DNA of 64,000 bases from Diadophis punctatus similis. Lineage: Eukaryota; Chordata; Lepidosauria; Squamata; Dipsadidae. Positions 21,498-32,337 of the stretch are shown piece after piece (the stretch's first letter is position 1; each line of letters opens with the position of its first letter). Made by a program: the position numbers and the translations under genes. The stretch covers positions 27,348,001 through 27,412,000 of the forward strand of contig JALIGW010000005.1 in the NCBI GenBank assembly GCA_023053685.1, in the 5' to 3' direction. The notes beneath the pieces are model-generated. The model had not been told where the DNA came from. It saw nothing but the letters and a program-made list of their open reading frames with translations, and did no database searches.

Positions 21498-24294
21498 GTC
21501 TGGAAAAGAATCTAAGGGGCCAGACAAACATGAAATAAGATTATGGAATTAATTATAAAAAATCCTTATTCTCATGGGAAATTGCTTTGTTTTGAATAGA
21601 ACACAAAATAGAACACAGAAATATTTTGTTCTAGATATTTTGTTAAAGAAGACTTTAAAAATTGGACACTGGAGGGAACTAGAGGGAACTAAAGATTACA
21701 ATTATATAAACTTAACTTACAATTACAGAATTAAGCAAAATGTTCTAATGTTGGACAACACTGAAGGATATTTTTGAACAACGGACTCAGAAGTCAATTT
21801 TAATACTGTTAACAGAAACGCCTGACTCAATGAAGAGAATGTGTCTAAAAATATTATGGAAGAGGAACAAGTTACAGCTGACAAGATTGAGATTGAATTG
21901 AAAGTGGATTTACACATGATAGTTACAAAAATGATATAGAAAGAAATGCTACAATAAACACACACAAACACACACCAGCTGATGCTTTAATAATTAAAGG
22001 AGATATACAAACAGAAAGTGATATGGATAGTTTTCCTACATTGGATTTACAAAAGAGATTTGTTAAAGTTTTGAAGAATTTAATGAGAAGGGACAAAGAA
22101 AATAAAATCAAGTTCTGTAATATTATTTGAATTAAAGATTATATTGTTAGCATTTGAAGGATATATCTTTAAAATAGAATACAAAGTTAGTTTATTTGAT
22201 CAATATTAAAATAGATGTTATGCCTGATAAAAGATATAACTCTCCTTTATTCAAGCATGAGTACCTATAACTAGAAAATAATAATAATAAAAAGTTACAG
22301 GATGTAAAAAGCCACAACGTCTAGTAACTCTCAAGGCATTGAACCTAAGGGAAAAAAATCAGAAGACTGGACTCAAAAATAGAAAAGAAAAAAGACAAAG
22401 TCAAAAAAGAAAATTGGAAAACAACAAAATATTTCTGTGTTCTATTCAGTATTGACTTTAATTGTATGTCAGCATCAGATCTTACCCTGAAGGCTTAATT
22501 AGATGGGCCTTTGTGTCTCTTCCTGGGAACATTAAATTTATCTCACAGCTAAAAAAAAAACAATACCAGAAATTGGAACTGATTTAATTTCATTAGATTT
22601 ACTCAGGCCAATATTAACTAATGAAATCTAGTACTGACTAAAAATTATTTACATATTGACTGTTTCCTTCGATATCAGAAGTCTGGCTTAAATTTATTGC
22701 CACCCCAAAAATAGTGCATTAAAAAAATCAATCGGCCTTTTGAGTGTTGTAAACTATATGTTAGTGGTCTGCATGTTGCAATATAATATCTTTCTGGAGA
22801 AACCAGCTTATTTTAGAGAAGACAGATCAATTCCAGATTGTTGCTTAGTCATCTATTATATTTTAGCTGAGAAAAATAATACATGCCCTTGGAGAAAACC
22901 ATATGTTGCCTTCATAGATATGAAAACATCTTTGATTCAATACTTCAAGACAAGTTATGGGTGAAAATATTTGGCTTTTCTATAAACTAGTGTCTCCTCA
23001 CACTAATCTTGAAATTTCCCGATAAAACTAAAATGATTTTATTGTGAAGAAACTGGATCATGTGCCATCAATCCTTAGAAATGATGGCTTCAGTATCAAT
23101 CAGATTGAATCCTATTTAAATATCTGAAATCTATTTCTTGATTTCAATATTTTAGGAAAAAAAGATAAGGACTGTGTCTACAAAGCCTCAACATTTCAGT
23201 ATGAATACTTTACATTTTTGTGAGTTGCAGTGGTCACAAGTATTGCCAACTGTTAAGCCAAAGGAGGCAAAGGTTGAAGTATCTGACTTATAATGTACAA
23301 GTCTAATACTTACTGCCAAGAGGTCTCTTTTGAACTTGTTTAATCAAAGTTCTTAAGTTCTTGCTAAATCTCTTGCTATGTATCCAATTTGTGTTGGTTC
23401 TGATCTCTGTTGCGACTTATAAGCTTTGCCACCTAAAATCTTCGTTTAAACTAATCTACGTAGAAGTTTTTCTGGCTTCCTTGACTTTTGTAGATTCTTT
23501 AGGATAGGTACTGTATAGCCCCAGATAACAGGTAAATCAATTTTAGGATTTCTTTTATTACTTAAGGCTATTTACAAAATAAACATTGTTGCTTAAGTTA
23601 TCTGCTATTGTGAATTATTCTTTACAATGAGCTATCTTTTATTTTATAAGTAGTTTCAGGAAATTTTAAAGTGATTTCTGTATCTGGTTTCAACTGCCTT
23701 CAGCCATCTTATCGTTTTCCCTTTTATCTTATTTTCCAGTTAGTTTCTAACTGAGATTTGTTCACTTTTCCACTACTTTCCCTCTGGATAGGAAAGACCT
23801 TTAGAGATGCAGATTGATTACCAGGTAGGCAATGAGTAGCATCCCTGTCTTTCTTACTTATCTTGCTCACCTCATTTGATTTCAGGGAGAAAGGAAGGAA
23901 GAGACACAGGAGAATTCATAAACTTGTTGCTTTTCTGAACATGACATATCTACTTCTTCTTTCTTCACTCTGATTTAAGGGATTATTTCTCCAATTTGCC
24001 ACTTCCCTTCTTCCAGATTCTTCACTCTGATGGGTATCTCCTCTTCTCTTGTTATTGCTGTAACCCATCAAACAAACACTTTCAACAATTCAGCAGCCAG
24101 AACAATAGTAGTTACAGAATATCAGCTGTAGCTCTGAACAGATTCATCTCCTGCCTTAAAAAAGACAATTAGCTCCACCTTGTACATTTGAAACAGGTAA
24201 AGGTGCATACCAATTACCAATTGTGACAGTTATGTGAAAAGAGGTTACATGTGTTCTATATTACCCAGTTGTCCTATCATGTTATTTTGTATTT
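21498..24294 (+). other. AT-rich region with a probable degenerate LINE pol remnant
   Basis: Around 22890-22960 the sequence encodes YVAFIDMK followed, after one frameshift, by SFDSILQDKLW. This resembles RT motif A (F.D..AFD). The flanks on both sides are A-rich on the plus strand, as LINE coding strands are. No long open frame remains and the boundaries are not clear. The rest shows no gene. Confidence 0.35.
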
Positions 24295-25165
24295 GTATTT
24301 GTTTATTTGTCAAGCATATATGATTATAAGCAAAGTATAAACAGTAAAACATGATTGAATATATATGTAATAGTACAAGCATGAATAAGAGTAAAAGAGG
24401 TATGTATATATGGGTACATTAGGACAGGAACGGTAGGCACAATTGTGCGCTTATGCACACCCCTTACCGACCTCTTAGGAATGGGGTGAGGTCGATGGTA
24501 GATAATCTGAGGTTGAAGTTTTTGGGGTTAGGGGAAGAAACTACTGAGTCAGGTAAAGTGTTCCAGGCATTTACCACTCTGTTGTTGAAGTCGAATTTTT
24601 TGCAATCAAGTTTGGAGCGGTTTACATTAAGTTTGTATCTATTGTGAGCTCGTGTATTATTGCAGTTGAAGCTGAAGTAGTCGTTAACAGGTAGGACATT
24701 GTGGCAGATAATTTTGTGAGCTACACTTAGGTCAGATCGAAGGCGGCGTAGTTCTAAATTTTCAAGTCCCAAAATTTCAAGTCTGGTTTTGTAAGGTATT
24801 CTGTTGTGAACAGAGGAATGTAATACTCTTCTTGTGAAGTATCTCTGGACATTCTCAATTGTGTTAATGTCTGATATCTAGTGTGGGTTCCAGACAAATG
24901 AGCTGTATTCAAGAATCAGTCTAGCAAATGTTTTGTATGCTCTGGTTAAGAGTACAATGTTACCAGAGAAGAAGCTACGCAAGATTAGGTTAACCATTCT
25001 TAATGCCTTCTTAGCTATGTTGTTGCAGTGGGCTCTGGCACTTAGATCGTTAGAGATGAGTACTCCAAGGTCCTTTACTGAGTGAGGACCATCATCAAGG
25101 TCATGATCATCAAGTTTGTATTTTGTGTTTTTTCTGAAACCAAATTGTTTTTCTTTTTTCTGAAA
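24295..25165 (-). mobile_element. LINE pol 3' end, second family, minus strand
   Basis: Two minus frames cover most of it. 24878-25171 reads VKDLGVLISNDLSARAHCNN and RAYKTFARLILEYSSFVWNP; 24464-24772 reads LENLELRRLRSDLSVAHKII and NRVVNAWNTLPDSVVSS. A stop/frameshift lies between them near 24780-24880. These are the post-palm and C-terminal parts of an RT of the CR1/Jockey superfamily. The tail ends near 24295 at TTGTATTTGTTTATTTGTCAAGC. No endonuclease or palm motifs remain. Confidence 0.8.
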
Positions 25166-25167
25166 CC

Positions 25168-26254
25168 ACAAGTTTATAGACTTATAGAAGACTTCCGGGG
25201 CAACGTCATCATATCGTCTCAGACCAATGGCTGTCCAAAACTTTGTTTGAAAACCTCCAATGATAGAGTACCCCTAAAGAAGAGGCAGATTGTTTCATTG
25301 CTTAATTGTTCTTTCAGAAAATTCCTCCTTATTTTCAATTTGGGTATAACTTTAGATTCTTGGATCTATGCAGAATAGCTCCATACCCATTTCTTTGTGA
25401 TAGTGTTCTGACCCAGCCTTCACAAGCCCCACTCAACAGCCTACTTGTGAGACGAAACGCCTTTTTATTTAGAAAGGCAGGAATACAGGGCATTCACTGA
25501 CAAAGCTCCAGGTCACACATCCTTAGGTGATTCACAAGCCATAGCAATCTCTGAGTTCCCCGCAGGGAGCCTCAATTAGCACTTCAATCCCAACACGAAG
25601 AGTCCTGACCAACCTAGTTAGTGGCAAGGAAATCCTGGCAAGGAATATGCCCACATCCCTCCTCCTTATATCCCAACCAGGGAGGGGCTTGTTAACTTCT
25701 CCTTCTTTTCCTGGATAGCTGGCCCTCAGTCCTATGTTGCTGTCCTCTCTGTACTCCTCTGCGTATACGGGCATCTGGGACAGGCCCCAGCTGTTCTTCC
25801 CCCTTGCTCAGCTCAGGCCCAGAAAACAGCTGTCTCTCTACCTGAGCATGAGTAGATGGGCCCTGCTCTGCATCTGGCTCTGAAACCTCTTGTTCCTCAG
25901 AGCCTTTCACAGGCCCCGATGGTAACCCAGGCAACCCCTCCATCTCCTCTGACTCATCTGACTGGAGCTGGCAGAAGCTGGCAGTCGACGAACCACAACA
26001 GATAGTCCATCAAGTATTTGAAGATTACTACCATGTTTCCCTTAGCCTTTTCTTCTTTAGACTGAAACCAATTTCTTTAACCATACTTCATAGCATTTGG
26101 CCTTCAAGTCCATCATTTTCACTGTTCTTCTGTACAATCTTTCCTCTTTTTCTATTTTAATGACCAAAAGTGGATACAGTAGTCTAAATATGATATGAAT
26201 AGAGCAGAACAGGTACTTCCCATGATCTCAACACTATACTTTTTTTAATACTGT
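25168..26254 (-). mobile_element. CR1 LINE fragment split by a solo LTR
   Basis: The minus strand carries CR1 3' sequence on both sides of the LTR (25168-25398 and 26006-26254), including CAATTAAGCAATGAAACAAT and the segment before GGAAACATGGTAGTAATC. Its right part (25318-26254) is the first copy of the tandem duplication. Confidence 0.75.
25404..26000 (-). mobile_element. solo LTR, 597 bp, GATAG target duplication
   Basis: Begins TGTTCTGACC and ends CCACAACA, flanked by GATAG at 25399-25403 and 26001-26005. On the minus strand a GATATAAGG box lies near 25670 and AATAAA at 25464-25469, in U3-R-U5 order. No internal sequence remains. The open frames seen here on the minus strand are within the LTR and are not believed to be genes. 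The duplicate copy of this LTR (26351-33026) is split by a DIRS element exactly at its AATAAA. Confidence 0.88.
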
Positions 26255-26411
26255 TCCTCCTAATAAAATTCCTCCTTATTTTCAATTTGGGTATAACTTT
26301 AGATTCTTGGATCTATGCAGAATAGCTCCATACCCATTTCTTTGTGATAGTGTTCTGACCCAGCCTTCACAAGCCCCACTCAACAGCCTACTTGTGAGAC
26401 GAAACGCCTTT

Positions 26412-26533
26412 CTCCATAGTGGGTGGAGCTAGCCTCCAAGGAATGGGTTAAATCTGCCCTCTAGCCAATAGGACCAAGTCTTAAAAAAGGTATAAATAGT
26501 GCCAACCTAGATTGGCACCCCCTCTTTTAATCT
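26412..26533 (+). repeat. DIRS left inverted terminal repeat
   Basis: From CTCCATAGTGGGTGGAGC to CCCCCTCTTTTAATC. It is the inverse of 32338-32450 apart from the outermost bases (CTCCATAGTGGG here, CTCGTAGGG there) and A/G at one site (GGACCAAGTC versus GGACCGAGTC). Confidence 0.93.
26465..26498 (+). promoter_or_regulatory. DIRS promoter: CCAAT and TATA boxes
   Basis: CCAAT at 26465-26469 and TATAAATA at 26491-26498, spaced as in a pol II promoter and pointing into the element. A start site about 30 bp downstream would lie near 26525, giving a leader of roughly 780 bases before the gag ATG. Confidence 0.7.
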
Positions 26534-27306
26534 CGGTCTTTTAGCCAAAGGGCATTGTGCTTCTCCCTTGGAGGCCAGTTCCACAGCTATTGGATCCTGA
26601 TTGACTTAGTTATAGTGAGTCTGTTTCTCATCTATCCGTAAGTCTCCCCAGGTGACAGCTGTCACTTTCACCTGTGTCCCTCCCTGGGTTGAGCCGGCTC
26701 AGGCGGCTGCCTGAGCTGTTCCTCCCAACGTCCCGGTGGGGGTGGCTATCTCCCCGGGGGTCTTCACGTTGGGCACCTCTGATTAATTATAACGATCGCG
26801 GGGGGAAGCCAGAAAATCAGCACCTGCAAGCCGCAGAAGCCCTGCGCTTGGGCGGCCACCGGCTTACCCCCCCCCCCCGGCTGGAGTGCTCCTCCCACAG
26901 CCGGCAAACGTCCTCGGCGTTTCTTTTCGGCCGCCCCAGCAGAATTCAGCTTCTGTCAGGCCGACGTTGCTAGGCCGCTCCAGCAGGGGAATCCCTGTCA
27001 GGCCTCCCTCAGCCACAGGCCGCATCGGGCGCTCCTAAAGTGGCGCGAAAGACCGTTGCCAGAAACTAAACTGACGTCGTAGGCGGCCATCTTGGACGAC
27101 GAATCCCTGCTCGCTGATTGGATAGCGTCATCGCTGAGGTAGCCGGCCGTCGGAGGATTCCCTACGCCGCCCGCCCATCAGCTGGGGAGCGTGCGCACGC
27201 GCAGTGCGTCCCTCTCCCTCCCACCGTGCTTGGAGCGCCGGAGAAAGCGGCTACCGAAGATAGCCGCAGCAGCCAAATAAACTTTTTTCCTGTGTGTCCT
27301 GTATCA

Positions 27307-29094
27307 ATGGCTGAGGGCGCGGGCAAGCAGGGGAAGGCAAAATTGAAGTCTGCCAGGCCCCTCCCGCCAGAGGCATCCCCTGAAGTTCCCCAGATGCCGC
27401 GTACCACCAACGACAGCAGGGATCGCTCCCCCATCCACACCCCTCCCCCTGCCAAGACTAAGAAGTCTTCCAAGGCTTCTTCCAGGGGAGATGGGCATAA
27501 GGGGGCTTCCAACAAGCATGCAGGGGATACTGAGGCGTCCCACCATGGCACCCCCCGTCCCCATGCCACTCCAGGGCACCACCCCAAGGGGACCCTGTCA
27601 GGGGAGCTAAGCCAGGGGAATAAAACCAGTCACTCACCTGACAACGTTTCCCTTGATGGCCCCAATGTCCTTTTACGTGAGGGCGACATGTGGGGTACCT
27701 CCCAGGCCCAGGAGCTGGACACTCGACGCAGGCCCTCTTACAGCGCCCGTGATGACCTGTTGGAGGACCCTGCCGTACAACAACGAATGAACAATGCCAT
27801 ACAATGTGGCATCGAGGCCGCGGTCAGGGCAATGGCGCACCCCTCTCAGCCCATCCCACCACCGCGCAGGGCCGACTCACCTCCTCCTGCCCCGGCGACT
27901 GTCTCCTCCGACGAGATGGAGGACGACGAGTACTCCATCCACAGTTCCCCCATTCCAGCTGGGGACCTAGACAGGGAGGAAGGGGAACTCGATGAACCGC
28001 CTGCAGCCGGGGAACAGCTCCATCCTCAGCTGTCAGATGATGAGGACTTGGCCCCAGAGCCGTCTACTTCCACCGCCCTTTTCCACCCTAGCCTTTTCTG
28101 CTCTTTACTACACAAGGCTAAGGCAACGGCCAACATTCCGTCGTTGGCAACCGATCCCCAGACTGCATCGGAACAGAGCGACCCCATATTTGGAGAGGCG
28201 TCCACGTCCCCCATGGAGGTGATCCCCACGCCTAATTTATTCGTCGAGGCAGTGATGAAACAATGGCAATCCCCTGCCACAGGTCCTTCCCCCACAAACC
28301 TCGACAAACGTTACTTTAACGTCTCTTCTCGACTGGCCCAGCACCTGCCAGTTCCAGACGTCGATCCACCGGTGTTGGCTCTCTATTCCAATGCTCCCGT
28401 TCCAGGGGACCCGGACGACCTCCTACGCCCGGAGGAACGCCGTGTTGAATCTATCCTTCAACGCAATCACCAGGCGGCCGCATGGGCGGTCAGAGCATCA
28501 ACGACCGCGTCCTTCTTTTGCCGGACCTCCCTCAAATGGTTACATGGCCTGCAAGATCATATCCCTCAGGCTGACACAAGGGCGCACCAGGATATAAACA
28601 AATTGATTGCTGCTGCCCAGTTCGCCTCCGACTCCACCTTGCAGGCAGGACGCTTCGCGGCCAGGGCAATGGGCACAGCGGTTGTGGCCAGGAGAATGCA
28701 CTGGCTCCGCAGCTGGCCAGCTGACCTGCGGCACAAATGGAAGCTAGCCGCAGCCCCGATTTCTGGTCAGTCGCTATTCGGCCCGGCCCTAGACCGCATT
28801 ACCACCGAAAATAAGGACAAGAGGAAGGTTCTTCCCTCCTACACCAAGAAGTCCTATAACAAGGCCCCCCCTTATCGTCTGGCGTCCAGAGCTTCTGAAA
28901 CTCCTTACAGCAGATACCAGAACCAATACCAATCTGGTCAGGGTCACTACAGGTCTTCCCAGACTCAGTACGGGACTTCCCAGAATTCGTATGGGTCACG
29001 GCAACGCTCGGCCGCTGACCGGCCCTTCCGGGGTGGGCAGACCAAACGGCCCTTTAGAGGAGCCGGTGGTCGCCCTTACCGCCGGTATAAGTAG
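27307..29094 (+). CDS. DIRS gag-like protein
   Basis: Structural protein of the DIRS element, thought to package its RNA. The frame is open from 27118, but I choose the ATG at 27307 (ATCAATGGC, good Kozak context), because the second DIRS copy has a homologous start there (MSSKGSK, 51743). That gives 595 residues. The first 200 are basic and rich in P, S, K and low in structure. An acidic stretch with SSDEMEDDEYS follows. The conserved part begins about MEVIPTPNLFVEAVMKQW and contains HQAAAWAVRAS, DINKLIAAAQFASD and MHWLRSWPADLRHKW. The tail is rich in Y, Q, S, G and R and ends GGRPYRRYK. No zinc knuckle is present. It overlaps the RT frame by about 100 bp. I know this domain only as the gag of vertebrate DIRS elements. 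Confidence 0.85.
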   Translation: MAEGAGKQGKAKLKSARPLPPEASPEVPQMPRTTNDSRDRSPIHTPPPAKTKKSSKASSRGDGHKGASNKHAGDTEASHHGTPRPHATPGHHPKGTLSGELSQGNKTSHSPDNVSLDGPNVLLREGDMWGTSQAQELDTRRRPSYSARDDLLEDPAVQQRMNNAIQCGIEAAVRAMAHPSQPIPPPRRADSPPPAPATVSSDEMEDDEYSIHSSPIPAGDLDREEGELDEPPAAGEQLHPQLSDDEDLAPEPSTSTALFHPSLFCSLLHKAKATANIPSLATDPQTASEQSDPIFGEASTSPMEVIPTPNLFVEAVMKQWQSPATGPSPTNLDKRYFNVSSRLAQHLPVPDVDPPVLALYSNAPVPGDPDDLLRPEERRVESILQRNHQAAAWAVRASTTASFFCRTSLKWLHGLQDHIPQADTRAHQDINKLIAAAQFASDSTLQAGRFAARAMGTAVVARRMHWLRSWPADLRHKWKLAAAPISGQSLFGPALDRITTENKDKRKVLPSYTKKSYNKAPPYRLASRASETPYSRYQNQYQSGQGHYRSSQTQYGTSQNSYGSRQRSAADRPFRGGQTKRPFRGAGGRPYRRYK

Positions 29095-30994
29095 ATGTGA
29101 CCCGATCCCTCCCATTGGGGGTCGACTGGCATTCTTTGCCAGTCGGTGGGAGGAAATCACCAATGACGCATGGGTTTTACAAACCCTGTCGACAGGACTG
29201 TACCTGGAATTCATCTCCACCCCCCCGAGGTTTTTCTTACGCTGCCCCTTGTCTTCCAACATTTCCAAACGCGTCCTCGTAGATCAGGCAATCCAGCACC
29301 TGTTGGACATTAGAGCCATCCAACTGGTGCCCGAGGACCAGCAGGGGCAAGGTTTTTATTCCATCTTATTTGTGGTTCCAAAATCCTCGGGGGGATGGAG
29401 AGCAATTCTCGATCTGAAACGCCTTAACAGATATGTCAGGTACAGAAAATTCAAGATGCACACCCTGCAATCAATTCTAGCGGGTATTAGGCGCGGCGAC
29501 TTTCTCGCCTCAATTGACTTGACGGAGGCCTACCTCCATATTCCAATTCACGCATCCCATCGCCAATACCTCAGATTTTGCTATGCAGGGGTGCATTATG
29601 AATACCAGGCGTTGCCCTTCGGCCTGTCGTCAGCGCCAAGGGTATTTACCAAGGTTCTGGCCGCCTTGACAGCCCACCTCAGGGCTCTCCCCGTGCGTGT
29701 CCAGTGTTACCTGGATGATATACTTATCCAGTCCTCCTCCCTGTCTCAGGCCCAACAGGACATCCAGGTAACCCTCAACACACTGGAACACCACGGGTTC
29801 CTCGTTAATTTGGGTAAGAGCCAGTTGTCCCCTTCCACCAGGGTCACCCACCTGGGGGCCATTATTGACTCCCTGGAGTGCAGGGTCTACTTGTCCCAGG
29901 AACGGAGAGACAGCATATTGGAGATCGTCCAGCTAGTTCTGGCCCAACCAAGGGTTCCCCTGAACCAGCTGTCTTCCCTCCTGGGAAAAATGATTTCCGC
30001 GATACATATCGTTCCGTGGGCTCATCTGCACTCCAGGGACCTTCAATGGTTTCTTCTCCCTTTCCAGCGGGCAAATCGCAGCAACTCCCCTGTAAGGGTC
30101 CGGTTGCCGGTGTCAGCAAGGAGGTCGCTCCAGTGGTGGTCATCGCCCGCCCTCAGCAAGGGCTCCTGTTTCCTGGAACCTCAAAGGACGACCCTGACGA
30201 CTGATGCCAGCACCACGGGCTGGGGGGCCCACACCGACTCTCTAGTCGCCCAGGGGACATGGTCCAGGAAGGAACAGGTTCTGCCAATAAACCTGTTAGA
30301 GCTCAGAGCAGTTCGGTTGGCTCTGGCCCATTTTCAACCGCATCTGACCGGCCGTCACATCCTCGTCCTCACGGACAATGTGACGACAAAAGCGCATATA
30401 AATCGTCAGGGGGGCACCATCTCCAAAGCCCTTATGAATGAGGCAATGGTTCTGGGGCTGTGGGCGGAGCGGTACCTGCCTTCAATCACGGCGGAACACA
30501 TTTCCGGTGTCGACAACACCACAGCGGACTGGCTCAGCCGGAACGCTATCAACCCGGCAGAGTGGTCCTTACACCCGGACATTTTTCAAGAGATCACCAC
30601 CCGCTTCGGACCACCGACCGTGGACCTGTTCGCGACACCGGCAAACGCCAAACTCCCCAGGTTTGTGACCAGGTTCCGGACCCCGGGCGCGGAGGATACG
30701 GACGCTCTACGCTGCCGGTGGCCGCAGGAACTCTTATATGCCTTCCCACCTCTCCCGTTGATCCCCAAGGTCATACGGAGGGTAATATTGCTGAAGGCGG
30801 AGATCATCCTACTCGCCCCACATTGGCCCAGGAGGACTTGGTTCGCGGACCTTATATCCCTGTCCGCGTCACCTCCCTGGCGGATCCCGCCGACAGAGTG
30901 GTCGCTTGCCCAGGGGTCAGTGCATCATCCAGAGCCGCACTGGCTACAACTGACCGCCTGGCGCTTGAGCGGATCACTCTGCAACACCGCTTAG
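28991..30994 (+). CDS. DIRS pol: reverse transcriptase, RNase H, methyltransferase-like tail
   Basis: 667 residues from the first ATG, in the +1 frame relative to gag and overlapping its end. The catalytic motif YLDD is at about residues 240-243, preceded by FLASIDLTEAYLHIPI (motif A, first Asp) and ALPFGLSSAPRVFT (motif B). RNase H begins near residue 400 with LTTDASTTGWGAH (first Asp about 405) and continues through NLLELRAV (Glu), LTDN (Asp) and NTTADWLSR (Asp). The last 130 residues (VDLFATPANAKLPRF, FPPLPLIPKV, LLAPHWPRRTWF) match the region called methyltransferase-like in DIRS elements; I see no clear AdoMet-binding motif. The real start may differ, as expression may need a frame change from gag. 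It ends inside the recombinase frame. Confidence 0.93.
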   Translation: MGHGNARPLTGPSGVGRPNGPLEEPVVALTAGISRCDPIPPIGGRLAFFASRWEEITNDAWVLQTLSTGLYLEFISTPPRFFLRCPLSSNISKRVLVDQAIQHLLDIRAIQLVPEDQQGQGFYSILFVVPKSSGGWRAILDLKRLNRYVRYRKFKMHTLQSILAGIRRGDFLASIDLTEAYLHIPIHASHRQYLRFCYAGVHYEYQALPFGLSSAPRVFTKVLAALTAHLRALPVRVQCYLDDILIQSSSLSQAQQDIQVTLNTLEHHGFLVNLGKSQLSPSTRVTHLGAIIDSLECRVYLSQERRDSILEIVQLVLAQPRVPLNQLSSLLGKMISAIHIVPWAHLHSRDLQWFLLPFQRANRSNSPVRVRLPVSARRSLQWWSSPALSKGSCFLEPQRTTLTTDASTTGWGAHTDSLVAQGTWSRKEQVLPINLLELRAVRLALAHFQPHLTGRHILVLTDNVTTKAHINRQGGTISKALMNEAMVLGLWAERYLPSITAEHISGVDNTTADWLSRNAINPAEWSLHPDIFQEITTRFGPPTVDLFATPANAKLPRFVTRFRTPGAEDTDALRCRWPQELLYAFPPLPLIPKVIRRVILLKAEIILLAPHWPRRTWFADLISLSASPPWRIPPTEWSLAQGSVHHPEPHWLQLTAWRLSGSLCNTA

Positions 30995-32034
30995 TTCCGG
31001 ACAATATCTCTTCAATCATGTTGGCCTCTAGGAGGCCGTCTACGGAGCGGATCTATTCCACCACCTGGCGAGTCTTTTGTGGCTGGTGCGCGCAGGTGGG
31101 ATACTCGCCGGTTGACTTATCCATCATCAACGTCATCCAATTCTTGCGGCAGGGGCTCGCCAAGGGCCTCGCTCCCAACACTTTGCGCAGACAGGTTGTG
31201 GCACTTTCGACTGTGTTGTCCTGCCCGCATCTGGACTCGCTCTCCGCTCATCCGCTAATGAGACAATTTCTGAAGGGGGTCACTAATCTTTGTCCCCCAG
31301 TGGTGCACCGTTTCCCCACATGGGACTTGTCCAAAGTTCTCTCCGCCCTAACTGTAGCCCCCTTCAAGCCCTTGGACACCATTCCTTTGGCGCATCTGTC
31401 CTTTAAAGTGGCCTTCCTCGTGGCCGTCACCTCCGCGCGGCGGATATCTGAACTCGCAGCCCTGTCTGTGCGCGAGGACCTGTGCGTCTTTCATAGCGAC
31501 AGGGTGGTTCTTCGCCTGGACCCGGCATTTGTGCCCAAGGTGAATACCCATTTTCATAGAGCGCAGGAAGTCATCTTGCCCACATTTTTTCAAAATCCGA
31601 TTTCCGATTCTGAACGTGCTTGGCACATGCTAGATGTCAGGCGCGCTCTGGACATCTATCTCAAACGTACAGCCTCTCTTCGGCGCACAGAGACTCTCTT
31701 TGTGACATTTCGCCCTTCTAACCAGGGTCGTAAGGCGTCCTCCGCAACGATCGGACGATGGATCCGTGCAGCCATTTCCTTGGCCTACAAACATATGTCC
31801 TTACCCCGACCGTCGGGTCTCACAGCCCATTCCACCCGCAGCGCTGCGACATCCGCGGCATGGAATGCTAGGGCTTCCATCGCCGAGGTGTGTAGGGCGG
31901 CCACTTGGTCCTCCCTGACTCCCTTCGTCCGACATTACAAGTTGGACGCCTATGCCTCGGAGGAGACCGTTTTCGGCAGGCGGGTGTTGGGGACAGGGTT
32001 GCCATTGGACGCTCTTCCCAGCCAGGACGAATGA
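30460..32034 (+). CDS. DIRS tyrosine recombinase
   Basis: Integrates the DIRS circle by site-specific strand exchange in the nucleus. The open frame is 524 residues, but the first 180 lie in the RT overlap and probably are not part of the enzyme. An ATG at 31018 (MLASRRPSTERIYSTTWR) would give 338 residues, a normal size. Order of parts: core-binding helices (SIINVIQFLRQGLAKGL, NTLRRQVVALSTVL), then the catalytic domain with Arg in TSARRISEL (about residue 325), the HxxR box HSTRSA (His 457), and the nucleophile Tyr in RHYKLD (residue 493). All key residues of the family that I can place are present. The frame is -1 to pol. Confidence 0.92.
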   Translation: MGGAVPAFNHGGTHFRCRQHHSGLAQPERYQPGRVVLTPGHFSRDHHPLRTTDRGPVRDTGKRQTPQVCDQVPDPGRGGYGRSTLPVAAGTLICLPTSPVDPQGHTEGNIAEGGDHPTRPTLAQEDLVRGPYIPVRVTSLADPADRVVACPGVSASSRAALATTDRLALERITLQHRLVPDNISSIMLASRRPSTERIYSTTWRVFCGWCAQVGYSPVDLSIINVIQFLRQGLAKGLAPNTLRRQVVALSTVLSCPHLDSLSAHPLMRQFLKGVTNLCPPVVHRFPTWDLSKVLSALTVAPFKPLDTIPLAHLSFKVAFLVAVTSARRISELAALSVREDLCVFHSDRVVLRLDPAFVPKVNTHFHRAQEVILPTFFQNPISDSERAWHMLDVRRALDIYLKRTASLRRTETLFVTFRPSNQGRKASSATIGRWIRAAISLAYKHMSLPRPSGLTAHSTRSAATSAAWNARASIAEVCRAATWSSLTPFVRHYKLDAYASEETVFGRRVLGTGLPLDALPSQDE

Positions 32035-32063
32035 CCCGCCCAGGGACGCCAGCTTTGGTATGT

Positions 32064-32160
32064 CCCATTCCTTGGAGGCTAGCTCCACCCACTATGGAGA
32101 AGGGACGTTGGTACTCACCTGTGAGACGTCCTTTCTCGTAGGGTGGAGCTAGCCTCCAAG
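32064..32160 (+). promoter_or_regulatory. DIRS internal complementary region
   Basis: 32064-32101 is the reverse complement of the left end and 32102-32160 of the right end, joined head to tail. It thus spells the expected circle junction (GTCCC-TT-CTCC on the opposite strand). In DIRS-1 this region is the template that joins the two ends during reverse transcription. It lies directly after the recombinase stop. Confidence 0.92.
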
Positions 32161-32285
32161 TCCCTCCCACGTCTGGGGCTGGCTGGAAGTTATGGGTCCA
32201 CGATTGTACATAATTATTCATTGTCTGGTTGTGATTCTTCACATATACATAGTTCTAATTCTCTGCTAATTCTCTGTATATAGTT

Positions 32286-32291
32286 AATAAA
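32286..32291 (+). terminator. DIRS polyadenylation signal
   Basis: AATAAA about 250 bp after the recombinase stop and 50 bp before the right terminal repeat, followed by a T/G-rich stretch (TTGTTGTTTTTGG). Confidence 0.6.
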
Positions 32292-32337
32292 TTCTTGTTG
32301 TTTTTGGAGAAGCACATTGAGTCTGACTTTATCCCTC

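Noticed and set aside
25532..25943. Minus-strand frames of 80-83 codons, repeated at 32558-32969
   Set aside because: Both lie in the two copies of a solo LTR; repetition is due to the duplication, not to a gene family.
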